A stretch of 64,000 nt of DNA from Microvelia longipes (lineage: Eukaryota > Arthropoda > Insecta > Hemiptera > Veliidae). The stretch covers positions 26,769,943 to 26,833,942 of the forward strand of contig JACMZG010000008.1 of assembly GCA_018340805.1 (NCBI GenBank), in the 5' to 3' direction. The position numbers and the translations under genes are program-made. Below the pieces are notes generated by a model, which was not told the origin of the DNA, made no database searches, and was given only the letters and a program-made list of their open reading frames with translations. The number at the start of each line of letters is the position of its first letter. The first letter of the stretch is position 1. Positions 36,046 to 46,788 of this stretch are shown here, piece after piece.

Positions 36046-36620
36046 TTCTTTATTTTTAAGTCTCCCTGTATCTTAAACATGAAAACATGGAAAAAGTTTT
36101 TTTTTTGGGTATGTTAGGGTTTAAATTAGTGGTTTCTGTTGTATTTTCGGTAATCTTTGAACAGTTACATATCTGGTTCTTTTAGCCCAATTTTGATGGT
36201 TAAACAATTGATTTATCACAAATTTATTGAACCCTTTAATTAAAAAAAGCCACACACGATAAGGTGTCAGTTATTAACTGACCTTTGACACCTCGGAGGT
36301 CTGGGGTTCGCATCCCAGGTTACGCTCTTAGTTAATATAAGGTTATTGTTCAAATATCCTATCGCCAACTTTGGATTACACTTTCAGCGGAACGGTTTCC
36401 ACAACCACAAGAGGTGGTTCGTTAATAAATAACATATTATTTATTTTTAAGTCTTTCTGTATCTTAAACATTAAAACATTGAAAAAGTTTTTTTTGGGTA
36501 TGTTAGGGTGTAAATTAGTGGTTTCTGTTGTATTTTCTGTAATCTTTGAACAGTTTTGATGGTTAAATTTTTTTTTGTCACGAATTTAATGACCCTTTAA
36601 TTTTTTTAAGTAAAGCCAAT
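36046..36620. repeat. Direct duplication (about 190-200 bp) flanking a tRNA-like SINE
   Basis: Unit 1 (36046-36250) and unit 2 (36436-36620) share CTGTATCTTAAACAT, GGGTATGTTAGGGT, AAATTAGTGGTTTCTG and TTTTGATGGTTAAA, and end at a CCCTTTAATT block. Unit 1 holds about 20 bp (ACATATCTGGTTC...) absent from unit 2. Either a tandem duplication received a SINE, or the SINE was duplicated with its flank. The 62-aa open frame 36371-36559 is not a gene. Confidence 0.75.
36251..36435 (+). mobile_element. tRNA-like SINE between the direct repeats
   Basis: GGAGGTCTGGGGTTCGCATC followed by CCAGG (36294-36319) is a good T-arm / box-B motif with a 5-bp CTGGG / CCCAG stem. A head with GATAAGGTGTCAGTTA precedes it and a non-tRNA tail follows. 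The anticodon arm is not convincing, so a functional tRNA is unlikely. Confidence 0.5.
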
Positions 36621-37197
36621 TGTTGAATATTGGGGCCAAAGTTAAGTTATTAATCAAACTTGTTTAATATTATTTTCAAACTTGTATAAACTTACCTTGA
36701 TGCTTCTATATACTTAATTATGACGAACTTATCTCATTCAAGGTTTATTACGAATGCTAAACTTTTGTTTTTAATGAACTAACATGTTTATTAAAAATTA
36801 AATATTTTATCAATTAGGTATCTAAAACTATTTACAGTAATTAACTATTACGAATTTGATATTTTTAATGTTTTGTTTATTATTTTATATAATATTTATT
36901 ATATTTTACTAACTTCTTTTTGCCACAATTTTTAAATAAATAATAATTAATAATAATAATAATTGCATAACATAGAGAATTTACAATTAACAGTTATAAT
37001 TACATACAACGATAATAATGAAACAATAGCCAAAGGTTGTCTGTTTCTAAAGTGAGAACAATACTAATTTTACAAAGATTATATTTATACTTCTATAAAA
37101 AAGAAATAAAAATTAAAAGGTATCAAAAAAATATATATTTAAGTGAGCAAAATATTTTTTTTATATTACAAATTTTGTATCTAAAATCACAATTAAT
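36621..37197. other. AT-rich intergenic sequence
   Basis: No features seen apart from runs of TAATAATAAT. Confidence 0.4.
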
Positions 37198-37242
37198 AAT
37201 ACTGTTATTAAATCACATCTTGTGTGATTTAATAACAGTATT
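37198..37242. repeat. 20-bp perfect hairpin
   Basis: AATACTGTTATTAAATCACA (37198-37217) pairs exactly with 37223-37242 around TCTTG. A further near copy of the arm (AATACTGTTTATTAAATCAC) occurs at about 37306-37325, next to the direct repeat described below. Confidence 0.9.
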
Positions 37243-37325
37243 CTTGTTGATTTAATTTTTAATTAAATAAATAATTTCATTTGGATTGAATAAACAGTGT
37301 AATTTAATACTGTTTATTAAATCAC

Positions 37326-37420
37326 AATCTTTGATAAATAATACTGTTGCGATGGTGTCAAAGCCAGTTATGCATGAGAAATTCTGCCGCGATGGCAATA
37401 TGACCAATCATTATTGAAAT
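37326..37420. repeat. 95-bp direct repeat, copy 1
   Basis: Contains AATACTGTTGCGATGGTG, AAAGCCAGTTATGCATGAG and AAATTCTGCCGCGATGGC. Copy 2 at 38032-38128 is about 90 percent identical by eye. Origin unknown; too short for a pair of typical LTRs. Confidence 0.85.
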
Positions 37421-38031
37421 TGAAAAATCAATAATATGTATTCAAAATATTTACATACATTACTATATTAAAATATTATGAAAAAATGTATGCATCATTT
37501 TAATTGAAAGCCTTAATTCAGAAAATGTAGCTTAGTAAAGGTTGTAAATGTATATGTGAATTATAGTGTCACAACATATAACTACTATTGTAAATTTAGA
37601 ACAATCTCATTAGCTCATCTTTCTCTTGAAACATCGCTAAAAATAATAGTTACTAATATGTTCTAAAAAGTTATTTGTAGTTGTCTGAACCTTACAAGAC
37701 CTTATATGTTGAAATTTTGTTACATGTTAAAATGTGTTACTGTTAAAGCTTAGTTTTCATATTTGACAGTTTTTCTGTATTTGTTTGTATATTTTTGGTT
37801 GAATGATTTTTTTTATTCTTCTAGTTTTCATTAAATTTTTGATCATTTTTATTTTTTATGTAATTTTATCGAGGGAATCTGGTGTAGTGAACTGTTGTAA
37901 TATCTCCTTAAAAAATTACTGACATGAACTATCTATAAAAATAATTTTTTGTAAGCCTCTCTTTAGGTGTTCTTTTTATGCAAAAAAATATAATTAATAC
38001 TCATGCAAATCAAATAACTTATATTTTGTGA

Positions 38032-38128
38032 AATCTTTGTTAAATAATACTGTTGCGATGGTAACAAAGCCAGTTATGCATGAGAAATTCTGCCGCGATG
38101 GTAATATGACCAATCATGTGTTGAAATT
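38032..38128. repeat. 95-bp direct repeat, copy 2
   Basis: Same blocks as 37326-37420, including GCCAGTTATGCATGAGAAAT, in the same orientation about 700 bp away. The sequence between the copies is AT-rich without an open frame. Confidence 0.85.
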
Positions 38129-38329
38129 AAATAAAAAGCAAATTTCTAAGCTCAGCTAATAGATTATTATAAGAGTGGTAAAACATTTTTTAAATGAGTG
38201 AGCGTAATGTGTGTATTTCTTACTTAAGTATCATTCGGATTATTATTGATTCTAACAATATTTATTATTCTAATATTATTTTACTTTATACCGACAAACC
38301 TTAATAATTTAAATGTTGTAAAATAAAAA

Positions 38330-38410
38330 ATGTTTGCGGGTACGGGGTACCGTGGGACTTTTCTTTAACCTTATCGGATTCGCTATGTTTATCTTCACTA
38401 CTTCAAACAC
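38330..38410 (-). mobile_element. Family A 3'-end fragment
   Basis: GGGTACGGGGTACCGTGGG followed by CTTATCGGATTCGCTATG and CACTACTTC is the reversed 3' end of the family. Short family-like words also occur at 38580-38660 (GCATGAATAAACTAGGATGG). Confidence 0.7.
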
Positions 38411-38698
38411 ACTTAGCTTGGCCTGTGACAAAAAAATCAGTTTTAATCCTAGTGGTCCGATGCTGTGATCCTACAATTACCTTCATTATACTAGGTGATT
38501 ATATCTTGACGTTAATTTTTTTTTTAGAAGGTAAAACTAAACGTAATGATTGATTTTTGAGCAAGTTTCAATTTGCTAGCATGAATAAACTAGGATGGTA
38601 GCCGACATACTGTCTTATACTTTTACACACAATACAAATAAGATACTCTATAATTTCCCATAAACTTGAAGAATGAATAAATGATTAAAAGTAAAAAA

Positions 38699-39376
38699 AA
38701 TCGGTTATGGGGTATCTCGGAACTTTTCACATCGGATTTGCTGCTAGCAAATCCCAGCTTTGGATACTGCGCTGATACCACGCTCAATAATGCTTAATTT
38801 TTATGATCCAACAAAAATCGTTGATATACTTGTTGCATTGAAACGAAACTTAGCGTAGTTACTTATTACATAACAATATACGCTTATACCGAATTTCAAC
38901 TCATTAAATCATTTTTTGATTTTTTACAAATTCTTTAAAAAACGTACAAAAGTCATGTGATATTTGAACTAATGCTGCTAATGAGATGAAATGTAGCACA
39001 TATTTTAGTCTTATACATAGCCACATGCGTGCTAAATTCTCAATTCCAATCGCATCATTTTTCCCGTGTTTTATGATTTTCGAAATTTTCGCAATCATTA
39101 TTGCTAGTTAATGACGTCATAAAAATATTTTCTGAATAGCACAACTACAGCGGTAGACTGTTTTTGTACGAGTTTCATCTCTCTAGCATGAATACACTAG
39201 GAGCTACGATGATAACACACACACTCACACATACAAAAAGACAACTTTGTAAAAACCACTCAGGAGGCCTTAAAAATACCTGAAACGGATAATTCCAGTT
39301 TCATCTCGGTTTCGGATTTTTTGCAATCACAATAATTTTCCTTTATACCTACGGTATAAATGAGGAAAAGTAAAAA
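38699..39376 (-). mobile_element. Family A dispersed repeat, near full length
   Basis: Blocks in order on the minus strand: head at 39345-39372 (TACGGTATAAATGAGG reversed), CTGAAACGGATAATTCC, GGAGGCCTTAAAAATACC, the ACACACTCACAC run, CTAGGAGCTACGATG, TGACGTCA (39112-39119), TTCCCGTGTTTTATG, TAGCACATATTTTAG, ATTGAAACGAAACTTAG, ATCCAACAAAAATC, and the end near GGTTATGGGGTATC. It lacks the GAGCGAAGCGAG block. The 64-aa open frame 38904-39098 is a repeat translation. Confidence 0.85.
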
Positions 39377-40111
39377 TATTTGTAGCAATATTTCATAAAA
39401 ATTAAGATCATCAATAGACAAGTACAAGCAAATTACTAACTTTTTATTTAAATGATCATGTTTTATTAGATCATTTAGCTTAAATTGTATGAAAGCAATG
39501 ATACCAAGGAAAATTACTAACCGCAGTACAGTGTATGTGCATAAGTAAAATGCTAATGGAATACTCCTAAGACATTACAACCCTACTAGCTGAAAACACA
39601 ATCCTACCAACATGCACTGGGTCCTCCTTAAACTTCTTATCAAACTATAAAAGTGGTATCCCTATTATGTGTCCAATAATGACAAACATTCTGAATAATA
39701 TTTCTCTCTTAAAAACTCAGCAACAAAATACAAATTTTAATAATGCATTTTTTTAAATTTCCACACTCATATCAAGTTGTAAGATATAAACGTTTCTATC
39801 TTATCGCAAATCCTACTGTATCTGTTCATCAGTTTTTTTTTCATTACTCTCACAGTGTATTTTCCGAACAGTTTTCTATTCTATTTATTCAGGATAGAAT
39901 CCTTCCTATATTATTTAAGTTTTCTCATCTCTCTTTTCTTTAATTTCTAGCTTATATTGCTTCCTTTTATTCGAATAATAATACATAAATACCGGCTGCC
40001 AAGGAGAATATAGTTATTTATTATTCTCAATTTAAATATTTTTTTCTCTAAATTATTGTGATAAAAAGCAATGCTTATACTGTTTATATTAGTAAGACTA
40101 ATCGTATCACA
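39377..40111. other. AT-rich intergenic sequence
   Basis: The open frame 39743-39943 (plus) is Phe/Ser/His-rich and unlike known proteins. Nothing else is supported. Confidence 0.4.
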
Positions 40112-40722
40112 TTTTACTTAACCACATTTATACCGTAGTTATATAAGAAAGTAGTGTGTATGCACTAATAGCCTAAAACGTAATTTCAAATGATTTATCC
40201 GTTTCGTTTTATTTAAGACCTCCTGAGTGGTTTTAAAAATTGTCTGTCTGTGTGTATGTGTCTGTTATCATCGATATTTAGTGTATTTATGCTAGAGTTA
40301 CAACATCAACAATACTGTTGTACAACAATAAATCTTTAGTGCAATTTGTGATTCCCGGAAAATATTTTTATGACATTAACTGGCAATGATGACTTATCAA
40401 AAAAGTTCGTCTATTCATAAAACACGTAAAAATGTTTCGATCAATTTAAAGATTATTTATTTATTTATTTGACATAATATCTGTTTTGACACTTTAGGGA
40501 AAATAACACACTCTACTTCATCTACCAACTATATTTTTATTTCATTTATATCAACTATATCATGTATCTATAACTATTTATTTGATATTTGGCGCGCATG
40601 TAGTCATATATAAGACCTAAAAATTTGCCAAGTTTCATCTTATTATCAGCATAAGATCATTTTTATTGAATGACACGTGTACATTTTTCGAACATTGTAA
40701 AAATCGAAAAATACTCCAATTA
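40112..40722 (+). mobile_element. Family A copy with a 130-bp internal insertion
   Basis: Head CACATTTATACCGTAG, then TATCCGTTTCG, CTCCTGAGTGGTTTTAA, TTGTCTGTCTGTGTG, TTATGCTAGAGTT and GGAAAATATTTTTATGAC. After TCGATCAATTTAA the copy is interrupted at about 40450-40582 by AT-rich sequence bounded by ATTTATTTGA on both sides, then resumes with TTTGGCGCGCATGTAGTC. The shared ATTTATTTGA could be a target duplication of the insert. Confidence 0.75.
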
Positions 40723-40782
40723 AGTAATAAATAAGTGCTACGGCTAGTAATATTCATTTTAAACTGAATCGAGACCGAGTCC

Positions 40783-41170
40783 GGTAGCTAGTGGTAGAGC
40801 ACTCGACTTTCGATCTGGAGGTTGAGGATTCAAATCCAGCCAGGGGAGGATTTGTTCTGAAGCGTTTCTATATAGACACGATAGCTTTTCTGGATCGGAA
40901 TGAAACTTGGTCAAGTATCGAGCTTGTCAATGTATGTTAGCTTATGTATGAGCTTGTCCGTTATCAATATTATTTACAATTACATTGCACCATTTATCGC
41001 CACGTGATTCGTTTCGCTGCAGGAAGGTTGTGTCCCGATATCAGTTTGTTATATTACTGGTTTATATATAAATGGCATTCTGCCACGAACCAGAAATAAT
41101 ATGATAATACATTTTAAACTTCATTTATGTGTTATCCATACATAGTAGTACATGAGTATAAATTTGCAGC
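40783..41170 (+). mobile_element. tRNA-Glu-like SINE
   Basis: Box-A-like GTAGCTAGTGGTAGAGC and box-B-like GGATTCAAATCC (40829-40840) lie at tRNA spacing. The anticodon loop reads CTTTCGA (anticodon TTC, which would be Glu), but the anticodon stem has a mismatch and the acceptor ends do not pair, so this is a tRNA-derived SINE head rather than a working tRNA. The body includes GGATCGGAATGAAACTTGG. Confidence 0.65.
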
Positions 41171-41189
41171 ACGATCAGACAATGTATTG

Positions 41190-41530
41190 AATTTTTGAAT
41201 TTTCGCTGAGTCATTATAGTGGGTTCATGACGTCACAATATTTCATGAACAATAAGGTTCGAAACAATAACAAGATCAAATTTTCGTATTAAGATTCATT
41301 TCAATCTGAGAAAGCGTACGACGGTGTACGATGTGTTATCGTCTTTCTTAAGTCGTACCTGATTATGGGAGAAGTACCTGCTCCCGAAACGTCGTTAATT
41401 GTAAATAACATTGACGGACTACGTCTAACTAATTTTACTTATAATTCACCATTTCTGGAATCCTATTGTTCATGAAATATGGTGTGGCGTCATAAACCCA
41501 CAATAATGACTCGGCGAAATTTTCAAAAAT
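41190..41530. mobile_element. Fold-back with hammerhead-like core (Penelope-like relic?)
   Basis: Inverted arms of about 65 bp: 41190-41254 (TTCGCTGAGTCATTAT, TTCATGACGTCACAATA, TTCATGAACAATAAGG) and 41464-41530. Between them, 7-bp stem GTACGAC / GTCGTAC (41316-41322 and 41352-41358) leads into CTGATTA, stem GGGAG / CTCCC (41367-41371, 41381-41385) and GAAAC (41386-41390). This follows the CTGANGA - stem II - GAAA order of hammerhead ribozymes. The G8-equivalent is T, an extra T precedes stem II, and no GUH cleavage site is evident, so the core is probably inactive. Penelope-like elements carry such motifs (established). The arms share a module with family A. Confidence 0.5.
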
Positions 41531-41671
41531 TCATAAAACTTCAAAATAACGGGGACCTCAAGGAGGCCCCCAGCGCTGACGCCGCGTAGAAGCCTAAAAA
41601 ATAAATAAATACCTATTTTCCAGCAAAATATTAATCTTTAATTTTATAGATTTTTAAAATATTTGACTCAT

Positions 41672-41692
41672 ACATACACACACACACACAAA

Positions 41693-41760
<68 letters not shown>
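41672..41760. repeat. (CA)n followed by (AT)n microsatellite
   Basis: ACACACACACACA then AT repeats interrupted once by TATTATA. Confidence 0.9.
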
Positions 41761-41761
<1 letters not shown>

Positions 41762-42926
41762 AAAAGCTAATTTTCTTTTAATATTAAAATATCTAATATC
41801 TTTTGCTTTTACTGATTAACATATTTTACAGAGTGTATAAATTTTATTATATTTTTACACTAAATATTTGAAGTCAAAATAGCTTATTAATAATGCATGA
41901 ATGCATCATCTGAGTTACATCATGTCACTAACTTTAAGATGACTATTAAGGTGAAGCAGTCTGAGTGAAATAGCAAACATTAACCTTTTGAGTTTTTACT
42001 AAAAACGTTTTTATTTACTATACAGCTTCTGCCATCTACTGGTTATTCTGTGTACTAATAATTGTTTTTACTCTATACTCATATGTGCTCTGCATCATTA
42101 AATTTGTATGCCTAATTTTAAGGTATTCTACAAATAATGTGAACCATCAACTATTTATTTTTAAAAATTTATAGAGCAAATACTTATTTGTTTACTTCAA
42201 ACTACTTTATTTATTTAGTTAATAAATAAAATATGTTTACTTGAAAAGTTTAAATAAATTATTTTTAATTAAAATATACTGATAACTTATTTTTATTATT
42301 TTATTATTAATATTAAAATATAATTTGATTTTATTATTTTTTATTGAAATTTTTTCCCTCATAAATGTTGTTTTTTGTAAAGCCTCCCCCTTGGTCTGCA
42401 AGGATCGACCCCTGTTACATATAAACCATTTTTGAATTTAATTAAATTGAATTATAAAAAAAATCCTCCCAAAACTCAGTACCTACCTACAACACCTCTT
42501 TACTTTTTATTACGTTTTTACACATTAAATTACATTTTAAATGTGTTTTATAGTAATAATGTTCCAGAAAGGTATTTGTTGTTAATTAGAGAACCCTATT
42601 AAATCCATTAGCCCCCGCTTGTTTGTTTTTTCAATGTATAAATAGAGAATAATGTTTTATTTCTTTTTATTTAATGCATCTTATAGAAAGTATGAAAAAT
42701 AAAATAAATCAAATTGTTTATAAATGTTGAGTTACAATTTAATGAAAGTACTATTAAATTTATAAGATACTATCATAGTTTACATGTACAAGTTAATTGG
42801 TTGTAAAAATCTTTCTATATTTGTATATTTAATGTTCGAGCCATTGATGTCTTTTGTACCCAGACATTAAATGATGTGAAGTTTAACGTTTAGTTTTTAG
42901 AGAGTAAAGAAGCACTTATCCAACTG
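41761..42926. other. AT-rich intergenic sequence
   Basis: No gene or element recognised. There are TTTATTTATTTAG runs near 42200-42310 and a short C-rich run (GCCTCCCCCTTGG) at 42382. Confidence 0.4.
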
Positions 42927-43209
42927 TTGTTACTAAAAAGGAAATTTTTCTTTCTTGGAAGTAAAATTTGTTTTCTATTTGGGGGACAACCCATAATGAT
43001 AGGTTATTTTCCATTTATTTGGGCATCCCTTAAAGTTATTAGGGGCAGAGGGGGGGGAGCACCTAAATTTGTTTTACGTTTTTTATATGATGGCACACCC
43101 AAAACTTTATTAGGGGAACTAGAAAAATTGTGTCGTATTAGTTCCAAGTCTGTTTCAGGATACAGCAGTTTTGGGGGTGGCACCCTTAAAAAGGATCCCA
43201 ACCAAAAAA

Positions 43210-43212
<3 letters not shown>
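42927..43212. other. G-rich block ahead of an (AT)n tract
   Basis: This stretch is much richer in G runs (GGGGGGGG at about 43050; TTTTGGGGGTGGCACCC at 43169) than its neighbours. It is open on the plus strand (42927-43337, 136 codons, ending in a Tyr-Ile microsatellite run) and on the minus strand (43004-43201). The double-strand openness and lack of a domain argue for a GC-skewed repeat fragment rather than a gene. GGGTGGCACCC is a short palindrome. Confidence 0.4.

Positions 43213-43280
<68 letters not shown>
43213..43280. repeat. (AT)n microsatellite
   Basis: About 68 bp of uninterrupted AT dinucleotides. Confidence 0.95.
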
Positions 43281-43281
<1 letters not shown>

Positions 43282-44918
43282 TCGTGTGGTATTACAACAT
43301 TACTAGCCTTGCTAAGCCCTTTTGCTCAAAGAACTAACATTTCTTATAAGTAAAGTGTTTTTTTCTCTAATTTTTGCGTAATGCTCTATTAACATCAATT
43401 TATAGTTAAATAATACTATTGCAGTTCTTTTAGCTTTCAACTTTAGTGTATGTCCAATGGTCCAATGACTAAAGTGGAAGTGTTAATTTTTAAAATGAAA
43501 CTCCATAGTATTATGAATTTTACTGAATAAATATGTATTTTTGTCCCTTTTCCATTTTTTGTTTGGCTAAGTCCAATGTTATATTTTGTAGAGAAAACTT
43601 TTGCTTCAACGTATTTCAAAATTATGTGGATCTTAGCTTTTATTTTGTTTGTTAATAATTTCGCCATTAGTTGTAAATTTTAAAACTTAAAAATATATAT
43701 TATTAATAGTATGATTTATAGACAAGTAATAGTTATGACGGATGTGTTATGGCAAATTATTATTATTTTCTTAGTTTGTATTGCACTGGGTATTTTAATA
43801 AAAGCTTTGACTACTTCTCTCTATAGATGAGGGTAAAACAGTGCATCCGCCTTCGCCATACAGAATCCTTAGCAGGAAGCTTCGCGATGCATCTATATCT
43901 AGATATATTAATTTGAACCCAATTTTGATGACTTAACTAATTTTTTATTTTGATACTTTGATTAAAGTTAAATATTGTTCTTAATTTCTTTGAGTAAAAA
44001 CTTTAGGTTGTTTTTGATTTTTTTCTCGTAGGTTTGTATTTTTTTATTCCAAAGATAGAATCAATTGTATTGACACATCTATTCTAAATAGACGAGAAAA
44101 AGCGCATCACTCACATTTAATTGTTTTCTTATCTATGAATCTAATGGTTTAATCAAACTCAAAAGCACATTGGCAGACCGCTGAAGTGTTGTTTCTCTTT
44201 TTAGAAACCCTTACTGCGGTTATACAACTCACCTTTTTGTGACCCAGTGAGTATATTATATGTATCTGTGATACTTTTAATTCCCTCTCTGGTCTACTGT
44301 TTTTTAGTTGAAATTTAGTCCAAAACCTTTGGGATATAGTAGATATAGCCAAAGCAAAATATTTAAAATATCCTCTTGTAAAAACGTAAAAGTCTTTCCA
44401 TCTCCCGGCTTGTATCGTTTGTATTCTTTTTCTTTTTTGAATAATTTTAAATTTAATTTTTCCTGCCTCTTTCAGTTTTTTTATTTACTTATTTTTATTT
44501 TCCTTAGTATGTATTATGCATATTTTTAAAACGATGCCCACAATACGAAATAACTTTACAAAAATAATAGAAAAATTTCCTGAAATACTGGGATCTTTAA
44601 TTTATTGGTCCCAATTTGCAGAGGTGTCTTAATACCTCAATCAGGTTATTTATAACCTCAATAATCAGCAAAGTTACCAATAACAATCTATTACTAAGCT
44701 CTGGAGATTGTCACACTTTAGGGAATCCCCTTTTAAAATCTGAAGCTTATTTATGGTTCATAAGATCTATTTTTGTTTTTGCTTGCAACCATATTGATTA
44801 CCTGGATGCATGGGCGAGGATATCTAACGCAAGATTCGTTGTCTAATGCTCCCTTACCTCATTGAATGGTTTCCTTTAAGCTAAGTAATGGCCAATATAA
44901 AGTTTACACGCACATTAA
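43281..44918. other. AT-rich intergenic sequence
   Basis: Open frames 43443-43667, 44149-44352, 44308-44529 and 44616-44846 are short, overlap in conflicting directions in part, and match no family I recognise. Confidence 0.4.
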
Positions 44919-45164
44919 GGCCTGTATTCAAAGACATTTTCCTTACCTAAACCTAACATTTCCCTTAAGGGACCTAAGATTTCTCTTACCTAAACCTAAC
45001 ATTTCCCTTACGTTAACCTAACATTTTCCTTAAAGGGACCTAATATTTTCCTTAAAGGAACCTAACATTTTCCTTAAAGGGACCTAACATTTTCCTTAAA
45101 GGGACCTAACATTTTACTTCAAAATGTTAGGTTTAGGTAAGGAAAATGTCTTAGAATACGGGCC
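44919..45164. mobile_element. 246-bp PIF/Harbinger-like MITE with internal tandem repeats
   Basis: Left TIR GGCCTGTATTCAAAGACA and reverse-complemented right TIR GGCCCGTATTCTAAGACA continue together through TTTTCCTTACCTAAACC for about 44 bp with two mismatches. The flanks are TAA on both sides (44916-44918, 45165-45167), the 3-bp target type used by PIF/Harbinger elements (established). The interior has about six tandem copies of a 22-23 bp unit built on CTAACATTTTCCTTAAAGGG, itself an expansion of the inner TIR sequence. Confidence 0.85.
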
Positions 45165-45167
45165 TAA

Positions 45168-46067
45168 AATTACACTCCAAAGTAAAATCATTTTGGCCTC
45201 ATAAAAAGAAATCTTTAATTGGAACCAAGGTTCCAATTGAATAACTGAAGTTACGTAAAACCAAAAACTTGCCCAATGCTGTATTACAGATTTCAGTTTC
45301 AAGTTATTTTAGATTTCTACTCGTAATTGCTTTTGACGGGCTCTAGTTTTTAGTTTGGTTACTAAGTAATTTCCTTATTTTTTAATATTATTTTAGAAAA
45401 AGTTTATTAAATTAAAATTGATAGAATATTGTATTATTAATGATAATTTTTTTCTCAGCCTCCATTTTTTTCTTATAAATCTTATTATCTTCTTGAGTTT
45501 TAAACGAGAGGCATGGAATTGTTCAAATCTAAGCTTTTAAATAAGCTTAACATTTTCCATTAAAAGAAAAAGCTAGGGGTTTCCTCCTCTGACTTAACTC
45601 CCTAGGTAGGGAAGTGATATCTTGTGCTAAATATCTCTGCGGTAAGGAACTGTGGCTAGAAAAACAACGAGGGGTTGAAGTTCAAGGAAAACTTTAAAGG
45701 CATTCCAGTGAAATAAAGTTTAATTGCTAGTTAATCGATGTAAAGCCGCTGGTTTTCTTTTTTTGTTTTAACTCTATCTTTCTTCTGCTAAAACTTTTTT
45801 TTGTGCTTCTTTGTGTAATAAATCTTACATGTTGTGGAGATAGATAATTTTTTTTATTTAAGTATTGAATCATTAGGCCTCTTTTTATTATCAATTGGAC
45901 GATAATTTATAAAGTTAACTATGTTATATTTTTTTAATTTCTCACTACGTCATATTCAGACATAAACTTAATTATAAGGAAAATAATTGAAAATCTCTCT
46001 TGAAGTAAAATATACATCGAGATATACCATGAGTTAATTATTAATATGGTACTTCAACTACATACAA
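45168..46067. other. AT-rich intergenic sequence
   Basis: A short palindrome ATTGGAACCAAGGTTCCAAT lies at 45218-45237. The open frame 45114-45302 (minus) spans the MITE edge and is not a gene. Confidence 0.4.
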
Positions 46068-46788
46068 AAAATCGGGTACGGGGTACCTCAGAACTTTTCC
46101 TCAATACATCGATTTCGCTACTCTCATCATACTTTCATCCTCCCTGCTTCGGACTCGCTTCGCTCGTCGTCAGATAGTAAATGCATCTGTTTCATTCTCA
46201 GCGGTCACCCATACAGCACTAACCACGCTTAATGCTCCTTAATTTTTATGATCCAACAAAAATCATGGATATACTTGTCGCATTAAAACGAATCTTAGTG
46301 TGCTTATTTGTTATGTAATAATATACACTTGTACCTAATTTCAACTCAATTGGACCATTTCTCAATTTTTTACAATTTTTTTAAAAAACATAACGTCATT
46401 TAATAAAAATTGAACTAATGCTGATAATGAGATGAACCTTAGCACATATATTAGTCTTATACATAGTCACATGCGTGCCAAATCTCAATCTGTTCGCATA
46501 ATTTTTCCGCGTTTTATGATTTTTCGAGTCATTATTGCGGGTTAATTACGACAAAAAATATTTTCGAATAACACAACTACAGCGATAGACTGATTTTCGT
46601 ACAAAGTTTAAACTCTCTGTGATGATAACAGACACACACACATATAGACACACAACTTTGAGAAAAGCACTCAGGAGGCCTTTAAAACGCCTGAAACGAA
46701 TAATTCCGGTTTCATCCCGGTTTTGGATTTTTTTGCAAACACAATACTTTTTTATATACATATGGTATAAATGAGGAAAAGTAAAAAT
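46068..46788 (-). mobile_element. Family A dispersed repeat, best full-length copy
   Basis: The most complete copy. From the 3' end (minus strand): CGGGTACGGGGTACCTCAG, GGACTCGCTTCGCTCGTC, CAGCGGTCACCCATACAGC, ATCCAACAAAAATCATGG, AATTTCAACTCAATTGGACC, TGATAATGAGATGAA, CACATGCGTGCCAAATCTC, TTTCCGCGTTTTATG, TCATTATTGCGGGTTAAT, GAACGCCTGAAACG-like and GGTATAAATGAGGAAAAG. The CRE-like site is mutated here. It suggests a family length of about 720 bp when only one GAGCGAAGCGAG module is present. No protein is encoded; the 90-aa frame 46546-46818 is a repeat translation. Confidence 0.85.

Noticed and set aside
36290..36330. Functional tRNA gene (good T arm)
   Set aside because: No convincing anticodon or acceptor stem; flanked by a SINE-like tail.
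37326..38128. LTR retrotransposon with 95-bp LTRs
   Set aside because: No TG...CA ends, primer site or polypurine tract; the interior is 600 bp of AT-rich non-coding DNA.
40783..40855. Functional tRNA-Glu gene
   Set aside because: The anticodon stem has a mismatch, acceptor strands do not pair, and SINE-like body sequence follows.
42927..43337. Longest open frame in the window (136 codons)
   Set aside because: A third of it is the (AT)n tract, the opposite strand is open too, and no domain or signal is visible.
44930..45120. Telomere-like CCTAA repeats
   Set aside because: CCTAAC words belong to a 22-23 bp unit inside a TIR element and do not form a short telomeric repeat.
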